NCBI GenBank assembly: GCA_049670425.1
Contig: JBATTG010000075.1
Span: forward strand, 1-15,735
Reading direction: 5' to 3'
Source: Proteocatella sp049670425
Lineage (GTDB): Bacteria; Bacillota; Clostridia; Peptostreptococcales; Filifactoraceae
DNA: 15,735 nt
The notes below the pieces were generated by a model. That model did not search any database and had not been told where the DNA came from. It saw only the letters and a program-made list of their open reading frames with translations. Positions 1 through 6,277 of this stretch are shown here, piece after piece; within the stretch, counting starts at the first letter, position 1, and each line of letters begins with the position of its first letter. Both the position numbers and the translations under genes were made by a program.

Positions 1-72
1 CAATAAATTCTTACCTAATATTAAAGCTGCCAGTATCAAGGCAAACCCTATAAATCTCTCAATCTTTTTCAA
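1..72 (-). CDS. Small membrane protein, 5' part only (runs off window edge)
   Basis: Only the first 24 codons are in the window. A TTG start at 72-70 is preceded by GGAGG (85-81) with 8 nt spacing. The peptide begins LKKIERFIGFALILAALILG, a short basic segment followed by a hydrophobic stretch that could be one membrane helix. It lies 33 nt downstream of the CoA-disulfide reductase on the same strand, so it is probably co-transcribed. The pattern 'basic ER-FIG- then hydrophobic' resembles the start of DUF2892/YgaP-type small membrane proteins, which often accompany rhodanese-family genes, but 24 residues do not allow a firm family call. An upstream ATG at 103 is in another frame and stops early. 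Confidence 0.55.
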   Translation of the reverse strand, partial: MKKIERFIGFALILAALILGKNLL

Positions 73-105
73 TTTTGTCTCCTCCAAGTTTTGTATAAAC
101 CATAA

Positions 106-1800
106 TTAATTAAAGTTATATTCTGTCACTATTTTATTTCTTCCTGTAATTTGATCGTTAAAGTATTCATAATTGCTGATTCCTAAATAAGAACCTGAAA
201 TATTTTTAACATTTTCATATCCTGAATTTACAAGTGCCATAAGCGCATTGTAGCTTCTCTGACTTGAACGGCAATGTAAATATACCGGCACATCTGTTGG
301 GATTTCTGACATTCTCTGTCTTAATTCACTCAACGGAATATTTATAGCATTTACTAAGTGCCCTGCTTCATATTCATTCTCTTCTCTTACATCCACTATA
401 AATGCATTGCTTTGTACTAATTCTCTTACCTCTGTCACCGGAACTTGTTTAAATACGCCTTTTAAAACATTCAGGCCTACCAGTGCAGCAAAGTTAACTA
501 CGTCTTTTGCAGTACCAAACATAGGAGAATAGCATAATTCTAATTCTTTTAAATCTTCCAATGTAGCCCCCATAGTAATCATGGCTGCAATAACATCAAC
601 TCTTTTATCAACATTTCCTTTTCCTATAGCCTGGGCTCCTAATATTAAGCCTGTAGGAACTTCAAATATTAATTTGAAATGCATTGGATTGCTGTCTGGC
701 ATTAAACCTACTTTATCGCCAGGAATTATATAAACAAAATCATAGTTGATTCCCGCTGTTTTTGCTGATTTTTCATTTAAACCTGTTGAAGCTGCATTAA
801 TATCAAATACCTGAACACATGAGGAACCTATTACACCTGTGTTTCTGCTACTCATTCCAAATATATGGTCTGCAGCTGCCCTGGCTTGTCTTTGTGCCGG
901 TCCTGCAAGTGCAAGTCTTGATTGTCTGCGAGTCAATTTGTTATACACTTCAATAGCATCTCCAACTGCATATATATTTTTGTCGTTTGTTTTATAATTG
1001 TAATCTACTTTAATTCCGCCTGTTTCTCCGATTTCAAGACCAGCTTCTTTCGCTAATGTTGTTTCAGGTCTTACACCTATTGCCATAACTACAACTTCAG
1101 CATCTATTTTTCTGCCTGAAGATAATTCAATTGAACTTTCTTCTATTTTTTGTATTCCGTCTTCAAGCACAAGGCTTATTCCCTTATCCATCATTTCTTT
1201 GTGAAGGATTTGAGCCATATCATAGTCAAAAGGTGCCATCACTTGATTTAAGGCTTCAACTAAAGTCACTTCATATCCAGCAAGCTCTAAATTTTCTGCT
1301 ACTTCAACCCCTATAAAGCCACCGCCTATTACAGCAATTTTCTTAGCCTTTTTTTCTTTAATATAGCTATTCAATTTTTTTATATCAACTACATTTCTTA
1401 CTGTAAATACATTTTTATTGTCAATTCCTTCAATTCTTGGGAGGATTGGGTTAGCTCCTGGGGAAAGGAACAGTTTGTCATATGACTCTTTGTATTCTTT
1501 GCCTGTCAATAAATCCTTTACTGTAATTGTCTGTTCTTCGCGATTTATTGAAGTAACTTCGCTGTTTGTTCTTGCAATTATGTTATACTGATTTTTAAAT
1601 ACAACAGGATCCATCAGCACCAAGCTGTTACTGTCTTCAACTATGCCGCTTAGATGAAATGGCAATGAACAGTTAGAAAAAGACACATTGGGTCCTTTTT
1701 CAAACATTATTATTTCTGCTGATTCATCCAGCCTTCTCACTCTTGCTGCTACAGAAGCACCACCAGCAACTCCGCCAACAATTAAAATTCTTTTACTCAT
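106..1800 (-). CDS. cdr: CoA-disulfide / persulfide reductase with C-terminal rhodanese domain
   Basis: A flavin-dependent pyridine nucleotide-disulfide oxidoreductase of the CoADR-RHD/Npsr type, 564 aa. Such enzymes use NAD(P)H to reduce CoA disulfide, CoA persulfide or polysulfide in the cytoplasm. Visible: N-terminal FAD motif GGVAGGA (about 9-15); the family active-site motif SFSNCSLPF with catalytic Cys44; a second dinucleotide motif VIGGGFIGVEVAENL (about 156-170); the GVRPET and YAVGD FAD-binding elements; the dimerisation-domain motif YSPMFGTAKD; then a rhodanese domain from about 453 with active-site Cys510 in HCRSSQRS. I chose the ATG at 1800 over an ATG five codons upstream because GGAGG (1813-1809) lies 8 nt before it and the protein then starts MSKRILIVGG. 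The gene is divergent from a LysR regulator, with a small membrane-protein gene downstream. Both catalytic cysteines are present. The physiological substrate (CoA persulfide, polysulfide or another thiol) cannot be read from sequence. Confidence 0.93.
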   Translation of the reverse strand: MSKRILIVGGVAGGASVAARVRRLDESAEIIMFEKGPNVSFSNCSLPFHLSGIVEDSNSLVLMDPVVFKNQYNIIARTNSEVTSINREEQTITVKDLLTGKEYKESYDKLFLSPGANPILPRIEGIDNKNVFTVRNVVDIKKLNSYIKEKKAKKIAVIGGGFIGVEVAENLELAGYEVTLVEALNQVMAPFDYDMAQILHKEMMDKGISLVLEDGIQKIEESSIELSSGRKIDAEVVVMAIGVRPETTLAKEAGLEIGETGGIKVDYNYKTNDKNIYAVGDAIEVYNKLTRRQSRLALAGPAQRQARAAADHIFGMSSRNTGVIGSSCVQVFDINAASTGLNEKSAKTAGINYDFVYIIPGDKVGLMPDSNPMHFKLIFEVPTGLILGAQAIGKGNVDKRVDVIAAMITMGATLEDLKELELCYSPMFGTAKDVVNFAALVGLNVLKGVFKQVPVTEVRELVQSNAFIVDVREENEYEAGHLVNAINIPLSELRQRMSEIPTDVPVYLHCRSSQRSYNALMALVNSGYENVKNISGSYLGISNYEYFNDQITGRNKIVTEYNFN

Positions 1801-1851
1801 TTTAAATTCCTCCAAATCATATTATTTAATCCGCTAATTTTGTAAATATTA

Positions 1852-1879
1852 ATTATAATCATAAATTCAATTATGTAAA
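1852..1879 (-). promoter_or_regulatory. Predicted promoter of the CoA-disulfide reductase gene
   Basis: On the minus strand TTTACA (1879-1874) and a perfect TATAAT (1857-1852) are separated by 16 bp. The start codon at 1800 lies about 45 nt downstream of the expected transcription start. The region is very AT-rich, so chance matches are likely, but the pair is well placed. Confidence 0.5.
1860..1875. promoter_or_regulatory. Palindrome CATAA-N6-TTATG in the reductase promoter spacer
   Basis: A 5+5 bp inverted repeat sits almost exactly between the predicted -35 and -10 boxes of the reductase promoter. A protein bound here should block RNA polymerase. It resembles the LysR-type operator at 1979-1995 but has 6 instead of 7 central bases and lacks the GG, so it may be a weaker site, a site for another regulator, or chance in AT-rich DNA. 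Confidence 0.3.
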
Positions 1880-1931
1880 TAAATTAACAAATTATTATAA
1901 ATTAAAATTCCTTTACCATTTATATTAACTA

Positions 1932-1961
1932 TTGTATAATTAAATGACAAGCTTGTATAAT
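1932..1961 (+). promoter_or_regulatory. Predicted promoter of the LysR-type regulator gene
   Basis: TTGTAT (1932-1937) and TATAAT (1956-1961) are separated by 18 bp. Transcription would begin near 1968, just before the palindromic operator at 1975-1999. Binding there would repress, as expected for LysR-family negative autoregulation. Confidence 0.45.
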
Positions 1962-1974
1962 AAATAACTTTTAT

Positions 1975-1999
1975 ATACCATAAGGCATTGTTATGGTAT
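1975..1999. promoter_or_regulatory. Candidate LysR-type operator upstream of the regulator gene
   Basis: A perfect 9-bp inverted repeat ATACCATAA / TTATGGTAT (1975-1983 and 1991-1999) has a 7-nt centre. Its core CATAAGGCATTGTTATG (1979-1995) matches CATAAGGAATACTTATG upstream of the transporter operon (6124-6140) at 14 of 17 positions. LysR-type regulators bind dyads of this T-N11-A type, so this is the best candidate autoregulatory site. Confidence 0.6.
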
Positions 2000-2025
2000 T
2001 ATTTTAACAAGGATTGGTGAAAAAA

Positions 2026-2937
2026 TTGAATTTAGACTATCTAAAATCATTTTATTATATTGCGCAATGCAATAGTATATCTAAGGCAAGTGAAACATTG
2101 CATGTTACTCAGCCAGGTTTAAGCATGCAACTAAAAAATTTGGAATCAGAATTAGGCTTTTCTTTGTTGAGCCGTTCAAACAAAGGTGTATTGCTTACAT
2201 CTGAAGGTGAAGTAGTTTATGATTATGCTAAGTCCATATTTACACTGGAAGAAAATATGTATAATAGCATTAATTCATTAAAAGAAAAGAAAAATACTTT
2301 GTTTATTGCATCATGTAAAACATACGGCTCCTACCAGCTGGCTTTTAATATATGCGACTTTAAGGATATACATTCAGGGCTTGATATCTGCATGGATACT
2401 TACAACACATCCGAGGTCATTGATAAGATTCTTAATCACGATTACAACATAGGCATAATTAAAGGACCTTGCGGCCCTGAAGTAGTGAACATGATTGAAG
2501 AAATCCCATTTTATGATGATGAAATAGTATTATGCATCAACCCTTCATATTCTAAAGATGAAATTAAAATCAAAGAAGTAAAAAGAATCCCTTTAATTAT
2601 GAGAGACTCTAATTCCAGAACATATACAATGGTGAAGAATTTTCTAAACAAAAGCGGTATTGATATAGGCGATTTGGACATATTAATTCGCAGCAACTGT
2701 ATAGCAATTATCAAATCTTCAATCCTTGAAAGCTGCTGCGCAAGCTTTATTTCTAAAAGCTGCATTCAAAATGAATTGAAAAATGACAAAATGAAAATAA
2801 TAAGAATTTCTGATTTAGAAAATTTCGATGATCTTCGTTTCTCATACCATCTTATCAAAAGGAAACAATATAAGTTAAATGCTTATGAGCAAAGCTTTTA
2901 TGATTTCCTATTAGAAATCAATAAAGTTGAACATTAA
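2026..2937 (+). CDS. LysR-family transcriptional regulator
   Basis: A cytoplasmic DNA-binding regulator of about 303 aa, the usual LysR size. The N-terminal winged helix-turn-helix reads LKSFYYIAQCNSISKAS then LHVTQPGLSMQLKNLE (about 6-45), typical of the family. A periplasmic-binding-protein-like effector domain follows from about residue 90. I favour the TTG at 2026 (MNLDYLKSF) because GGTG at 2016-2019 gives about 6 nt spacing; GTG 2017 and TTG 2014 are in frame but too close to AAGGA at 2009-2013. The effector domain is unusually cysteine-rich, including GPCGP and an adjacent ESCCASF pair, which could allow thiol or persulfide sensing (inference). The gene is divergent from the reductase and convergent with the transporter operon, and a matching palindrome lies in front of both itself and that operon. 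Likely role: sulfur-responsive control of these units. Confidence 0.9.
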   Translation: MNLDYLKSFYYIAQCNSISKASETLHVTQPGLSMQLKNLESELGFSLLSRSNKGVLLTSEGEVVYDYAKSIFTLEENMYNSINSLKEKKNTLFIASCKTYGSYQLAFNICDFKDIHSGLDICMDTYNTSEVIDKILNHDYNIGIIKGPCGPEVVNMIEEIPFYDDEIVLCINPSYSKDEIKIKEVKRIPLIMRDSNSRTYTMVKNFLNKSGIDIGDLDILIRSNCIAIIKSSILESCCASFISKSCIQNELKNDKMKIIRISDLENFDDLRFSYHLIKRKQYKLNAYEQSFYDFLLEINKVEH

Positions 2938-2952
2938 AATTTCAAAAGCAAA

Positions 2953-2999
2953 AAATGGTCCTTAATTGATGAACTCTGGGACCATTTGTTAAAGCTTTT
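2953..2999. terminator. Bidirectional terminator between LysR gene and transporter operon
   Basis: A 9-bp perfect stem AAATGGTCC (2953-2961) / GGACCATTT (2979-2987) lies between two convergent genes. On the minus strand the stem runs directly into a T-rich tract (ATTTTTTGC), a good terminator for the HesB-like gene. On the plus strand it is followed by a short T run at 2996-3002. Confidence 0.75.
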
Positions 3000-3006
3000 T
3001 ATTATA

Positions 3007-3285
3007 TTAATTAATACGTTCCACAAAAAATTTCTTTTTAAAAAATGATGTTTTATAATCTATTTTTAAGCTATTGGCTAAAATTGTCACATCATGTTTA
3101 TAATATACTTTTATATTGTCTATTTCAACAATTATATCCTCATCCTCAAGTTCATCCAGAACCAGTCTTATCCTTGGACCAACTCAGCTTTTATCCGCCA
3201 GATACAGCCTGAATCCAATTTCGGAGCAATTCCCATATTTCAATTTAAATGCTTCGGCCGCATCAGAAGTAATCTTTATCTCCAT
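3007..3285 (-). CDS. HesB/IscA-like selenoprotein with in-frame UGA (Sec34), last gene of the transporter operon
   Basis: Reading minus from ATG 3285, preceded by AGGAGG (3301-3296), gives 92 aa if the TGA at 3186-3184 is read through, ending at TAA 3009-3007. The start reads MEIKITSDAAEAFKLKYGN and the segment around the UGA reads LADKS-U-VGPRIRLVLDEL. HesB/IscA-like small proteins have exactly this layout: an N-terminal helix, a conserved Cys before a GP element, then L-LDE and acidic strands. Known clostridial HesB-like relatives carry Sec at that Cys. The frame stays open for 58 codons after the UGA with protein-like composition, and a candidate SECIS hairpin follows. The gene starts 43 nt after the ATPase gene, with no terminator visible between, and is followed by the bidirectional terminator. 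Function in the family is unproven; Fe-S or sulfur/selenium handling is the usual guess. Alternatives are a Cys-to-stop pseudogene or a 33-residue truncated peptide. The conserved position of the UGA favours selenocysteine. Confidence 0.75.
3149..3163 (-). promoter_or_regulatory. Candidate bacterial SECIS element in the HesB-like gene
   Basis: In the mRNA, starting 21 nt after the UGA, GGUUC-UGGAU-GAACU can form a 5-bp stem (one G-U pair) with a five-base loop containing GG. The loop begins 26 nt after the UGA. Bacterial SECIS hairpins lie within the coding region a few tens of nucleotides after the Sec codon and carry a G near the start of the loop, so position and loop both fit. Folding was by eye, and the stem is short with a U-U mismatch just below it. 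Confidence 0.45.
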
Positions 3286-3328
3286 TTTTATACTTCCTCC
3301 TCAATAAAATAACAAAGGCTTAATTAAT

Positions 3329-4114
3329 TTATTTTACCTTAAAAAAATTGTTTTGACTATTAATTATTTTTAGAATTTCTTCTCTCACATACATATATTC
3401 ATCAGAATATCTAATGTTTTCATTGTTGTTTTTTATTATATCATAAGTGTAAGAAGTATTAAATTCTTTAACAATAGTCCCAGGCCTGTCGGACAAAACT
3501 ATTATCCTTGTAGCAAGTTCTAAAGCTTCATCAACATCATGAGTTATAAGCAAAACCGTGTTTTTTGTTTTAATCCAAATCTTCCTTATCAGTTTTTGCA
3601 TATTATTTCTTGTCAAAGCATCCAATGCCCCAAAAGGCTCATCCATGAGTATTAATCTTGGTTTATTAACTAGAGTTTTAGCAAGAGATACTCTTTGTTT
3701 CATTCCTCCTGAAAGCTCGTAGGGCTTATATTTACCAAATCCACTCAAGCCCACAAGTTCCAAATATTTTTTCGTCAATTCCGCTATTTCATTCTTAGGA
3801 AACTTTCTCATTTTTAATCCAAATGCAATATTATCTTCAACATTTAACCATGGGTATAATACTGGATTTTGAAATACAACACCTTTATGATAATCGGGTC
3901 CGTTTATGGCTTCATCGTCCATTAAAGCTTCGCCTGAAGCAGGTTTAATAAACCCTGCTAATATTTTAAGCAATGTGCTTTTTCCGCACCCTGACGGTCC
4001 AAGAACACATATGAATTCCCCTTCTTTAATGTTTAAATTTATATTTTGAAGTACATCAACATTGCCTTTTTCACTGACATATTTAAAATACATATTTTTT
4101 AAAGATACAACCAT
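3329..4114 (-). CDS. tauB: ABC transporter ATPase, taurine/sulfonate (TauB/SsuB) type
   Basis: The ATP-hydrolysing subunit of an importer in the nitrate/sulfonate/taurine class, 261 aa, on the cytoplasmic face of the membrane. All ABC motifs are present: Walker A GPSGCGKST (39-47), Q-loop VFQNPVLYPW, signature LSGGMKQR (about 133-140), Walker B LILMDEP (about 153-159), D-loop GALD and the switch His in LLITHD (about 190). I start it at ATG 4114 because GGAG (4124-4121) is 6 nt upstream; an in-frame TTG at 4132 is possible but lacks that spacing. The gene follows the binding-protein gene by 45 nt and precedes the HesB-like gene. NitT/TauT ATPases look alike, so substrate is inferred from the binding protein. 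Confidence 0.9.
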   Translation of the reverse strand: MVVSLKNMYFKYVSEKGNVDVLQNINLNIKEGEFICVLGPSGCGKSTLLKILAGFIKPASGEALMDDEAINGPDYHKGVVFQNPVLYPWLNVEDNIAFGLKMRKFPKNEIAELTKKYLELVGLSGFGKYKPYELSGGMKQRVSLAKTLVNKPRLILMDEPFGALDALTRNNMQKLIRKIWIKTKNTVLLITHDVDEALELATRIIVLSDRPGTIVKEFNTSYTYDIIKNNNENIRYSDEYMYVREEILKIINSQNNFFKVK

Positions 4115-4159
4115 AAAACACTCCATTTCCAATGCATTTATCTATTAATTTAATTTGAA

Positions 4160-5191
4160 TTATTTAACAGCATTTTCTATATATGCGGGATTTACAGCAT
4201 TTACAAAGGTTTCTAACTTGGGTTGGGACATAAGGCTTTTTTGTTCGTATAAAAAATCAGCGGTATCTTTTAAATTAACTGTTAATTTACCTTTTTCTTC
4301 AGATGTCCCAAAATAATCAGGGCTAAGTTGCTCTTGTGCTGTAAGCCAAATTGAACCCTGTGTCTGTTTTAAAGCGTCTTCATATGTTATATTCATTGAT
4401 TCTGCAATTGTTTTGACTGCATCATTCCTGTTTTCATCATAAAGTTTTACAGCTCTATCCAATGCTTTGATATATTTTGTAACAGTCTCAGGGTGCTTTT
4501 GTGCAAAATCTTTGCTCACAATTTCTACATTTGATGTTATTATACCATCAATAGCTAAATCTTTGCTGGTAATTATTGTTTTTCCATCTTTTAAAAGATC
4601 GGAAAGTATCGGCTCCCAGCCATATGCTGCATCTATATCTCCCCTTTGCCACGCTGCATATATATCTGGCATTTGCATGTCCAAAAGATTCAATTCCTTT
4701 TCAGAAATACCATTGAGCTCCAAAGCCTTCAGCAAGCTGTAATGCGCAGTTGTAGCAAAAGGAGTTGCAATTTTCTTTCCTTTTAAATCCTGTATGGATT
4801 CAATACCCGATCCATTTTTGGCAACTAATCGCTCTGCATCTCCAAGAACTTCATGTATCCAAATTACTTCTGCGTCCATGCCGTTAGCAATCCCCAGTGT
4901 TGCTGAGGTAGAACCTAACATAGCAAAATCTATGCTTCCTGAAATAAGAGCATTTCTTATATCTCCTGCCTGAAATTCAACTATATTCACTTTTACGCCA
5001 AGCTCTTCTTCAAAATATTTTTTTGCTATGGCTATTTTTTCATCATTAGGTATTTGTTGTGTACCTATATTAACCACTTCCAAAACGTCCGATTCACTTT
5101 CATTAGCTGCATTTGGTGATTTGCATCCTGTAAGTAATGATGTTATCAGAACTAATGCAACTGTAGCTATAAATATTTTTTTTAACTTCAT
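4160..5191 (-). CDS. tauA: Substrate-binding lipoprotein of taurine/sulfonate-type ABC importer
   Basis: A 343-aa extracellular solute-binding protein tethered by lipid. The signal peptide ends in the lipobox LLTGC with lipidated Cys23. The mature part has the family layout of a two-lobed NMT1/SsuA/TauA-like fold. Segments FATTAHYSLLKALEL and AAWQRGDIDAAYGWEP are close to those of known TauA proteins, more so than to nitrate or thiamine-precursor binders. Start ATG 5191 has GGAG at 5202-5199 with 7 nt spacing. The gene sits between permease (25 nt upstream) and ATPase (45 nt downstream) genes. The likely ligand is taurine or another organosulfonate, but binding specificity cannot be fixed from sequence. 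No taurine- or sulfonate-cleaving enzyme (dioxygenase, monooxygenase or lyase) is in this window. Confidence 0.87.
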   Translation of the reverse strand: MKLKKIFIATVALVLITSLLTGCKSPNAANESESDVLEVVNIGTQQIPNDEKIAIAKKYFEEELGVKVNIVEFQAGDIRNALISGSIDFAMLGSTSATLGIANGMDAEVIWIHEVLGDAERLVAKNGSGIESIQDLKGKKIATPFATTAHYSLLKALELNGISEKELNLLDMQMPDIYAAWQRGDIDAAYGWEPILSDLLKDGKTIITSKDLAIDGIITSNVEIVSKDFAQKHPETVTKYIKALDRAVKLYDENRNDAVKTIAESMNITYEDALKQTQGSIWLTAQEQLSPDYFGTSEEKGKLTVNLKDTADFLYEQKSLMSQPKLETFVNAVNPAYIENAVK

Positions 5192-5216
5192 AAAATATCT
5201 CCTTTATAATTTAGTA

Positions 5217-5993
5217 TTATTCTTTCCCTTTCCAGGGAACAATTTTGTGTTCTATAAGTTGTATCCCCTTGTCCAATAAAACGCCTGTTATACCCATTAT
5301 AATAATGCCTAGAAATATAATATCGCTCCTTAAATATCTGCTTGCATCCAATACCATCCATCCTATGCCTGAATTTGCTGCAACCATTTCAGCTGATACC
5401 AGTGTAGTATAAGCAACGCCAAGCGATGTTCTTAGTCCAGTAAAAATATCCGGCAGACAAGCAGGAAATATAACATGGATGATTATTTGAATTTTAGAGG
5501 CACCCACGGTAAAAGCGCTGTTTATATAATCTTCTTTTATTTTTATAACTGCTGACACGCAGGAAACATACGCCGGTGAAAAACATGCCAGATATAAAAG
5601 CGAAATTTTAGAAGTATTATCAATTCCCATCCACAAAATTAACAAAGTATAATATGCAAGTGGAGGAAGTGGCCTGCAAAATTCTATTATAGGTTCAAAA
5701 ATTGCTCTGATTTTGGAATTATATCCGCTTGCAATTCCTAAAGGCACTGCAGTTACAGAAGAAAGAAGAAATGCAATGACAAGTCTTTTCATACTTTCGC
5801 CTAAATGCTCAACCAAAGTAAAATTCTTATAACCATTTTCCATAATTTCAACAAAAGCTGCAAATACTGCTCGCGGAGTCGGAACTAAATTTTGGTCAAT
5901 TAATCCCAATTCAGAAACAATAAACCATAAAAATAAAATAGAACCTACTGTTCCCAATGACAATATTTTTTCAGTTGCAGTTTTTTTGTACAT
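5217..5993 (-). CDS. tauC: ABC transporter permease, taurine/sulfonate (TauC/SsuC) type
   Basis: A membrane permease subunit of 258 aa with about six hydrophobic segments; the first spans about residues 9-30. The cytoplasmic EAA-like loop that docks on the ATPase is visible as AFTVGASKIQIIIHVIFPACLP (about 158-179), with the expected G and final P. Length and sequence fit the BPD_transp_1 permeases of the NitT/TauT group. Start ATG 5993 has AAGGGA at 6006-6001 with about 7 nt spacing. It is the first gene of the operon permease, binding protein, ATPase, HesB-like, and it lies behind a LysR-type palindrome. Confidence 0.9.
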   Translation of the reverse strand: MYKKTATEKILSLGTVGSILFLWFIVSELGLIDQNLVPTPRAVFAAFVEIMENGYKNFTLVEHLGESMKRLVIAFLLSSVTAVPLGIASGYNSKIRAIFEPIIEFCRPLPPLAYYTLLILWMGIDNTSKISLLYLACFSPAYVSCVSAVIKIKEDYINSAFTVGASKIQIIIHVIFPACLPDIFTGLRTSLGVAYTTLVSAEMVAANSGIGWMVLDASRYLRSDIIFLGIIIMGITGVLLDKGIQLIEHKIVPWKGKE

Positions 5994-6083
5994 TTAAAAT
6001 TCCCTTCTTGATATCATTTTGTAGGTGTTGAATAATGATATTTTTTCTATATTGTTGTTAATTTTATCTCAATTAAATATACC

Positions 6084-6114
6084 ATATTATTATTTAATTT
6101 TATAATAAGTAAAT
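6084..6114 (-). promoter_or_regulatory. Predicted promoter of the transporter operon
   Basis: On the minus strand TTTACT (6114-6109) and TAATAT (6089-6084) are separated by about 19 bp. The -10-like box is poor, as is common for activator-dependent promoters. The palindrome at 6124-6140 would be centred about 55 bp before the transcription start, where LysR regulators activate. Several other AT-rich pairings are possible here. Confidence 0.35.
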
Positions 6115-6123
6115 TTTATAAAG

Positions 6124-6140
6124 CATAAGGAATACTTATG
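6124..6140. promoter_or_regulatory. Candidate LysR-type operator upstream of the transporter operon
   Basis: CATAAGGAATACTTATG is a dyad with arms CATAAG/CTTATG and shares 14 of 17 bases with the site in front of the LysR gene (1979-1995). It lies about 130 bp upstream of the permease start codon. Sharing of the same rare 17-mer by regulator and transporter is the main evidence for their regulatory link. Confidence 0.6.
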
Positions 6141-6143
6141 AAC

Positions 6144-6180
6144 AAAAAGACCGCACTATCATCTTTAATAGTTGCGGTCT
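6144..6180 (-). terminator. Terminator of the giant surface-protein gene
   Basis: On the minus strand AGACCGCAACTAT pairs with ATAGTGCGGTCT (12 bp, one bulged base), followed by TTTTT (6148-6144). It lies about 100 nt after the stop codon and directly before the transporter operon's regulatory region, insulating the two. Confidence 0.85.
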
Positions 6181-6277
6181 GAGTGTATGAGTGTATTTTT
6201 TCAAACACACATTAATTTTGTGTTAAGTTCCGGAGCCCATAACAAAGAACCATCTAATATCTAACCATAACATATGG

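Noticed and set aside
3184..3186. TGA as a simple nonsense mutation making a pseudogene
   Set aside because: Not excluded, but the TGA falls exactly on the conserved Cys/Sec position, the frame after it is intact, and a SECIS-like hairpin follows.
3094..3312. Plus-strand open frames over the HesB-like gene
   Set aside because: They lie antisense to the selenoprotein reading, have no RBS and no protein-like character, while the minus frame has RBS, family motifs and operon context.
4467..5279. Plus-strand open frames antisense to the binding-protein and permease genes
   Set aside because: They are shadows of well-supported minus-strand genes and lack ribosome binding sites.
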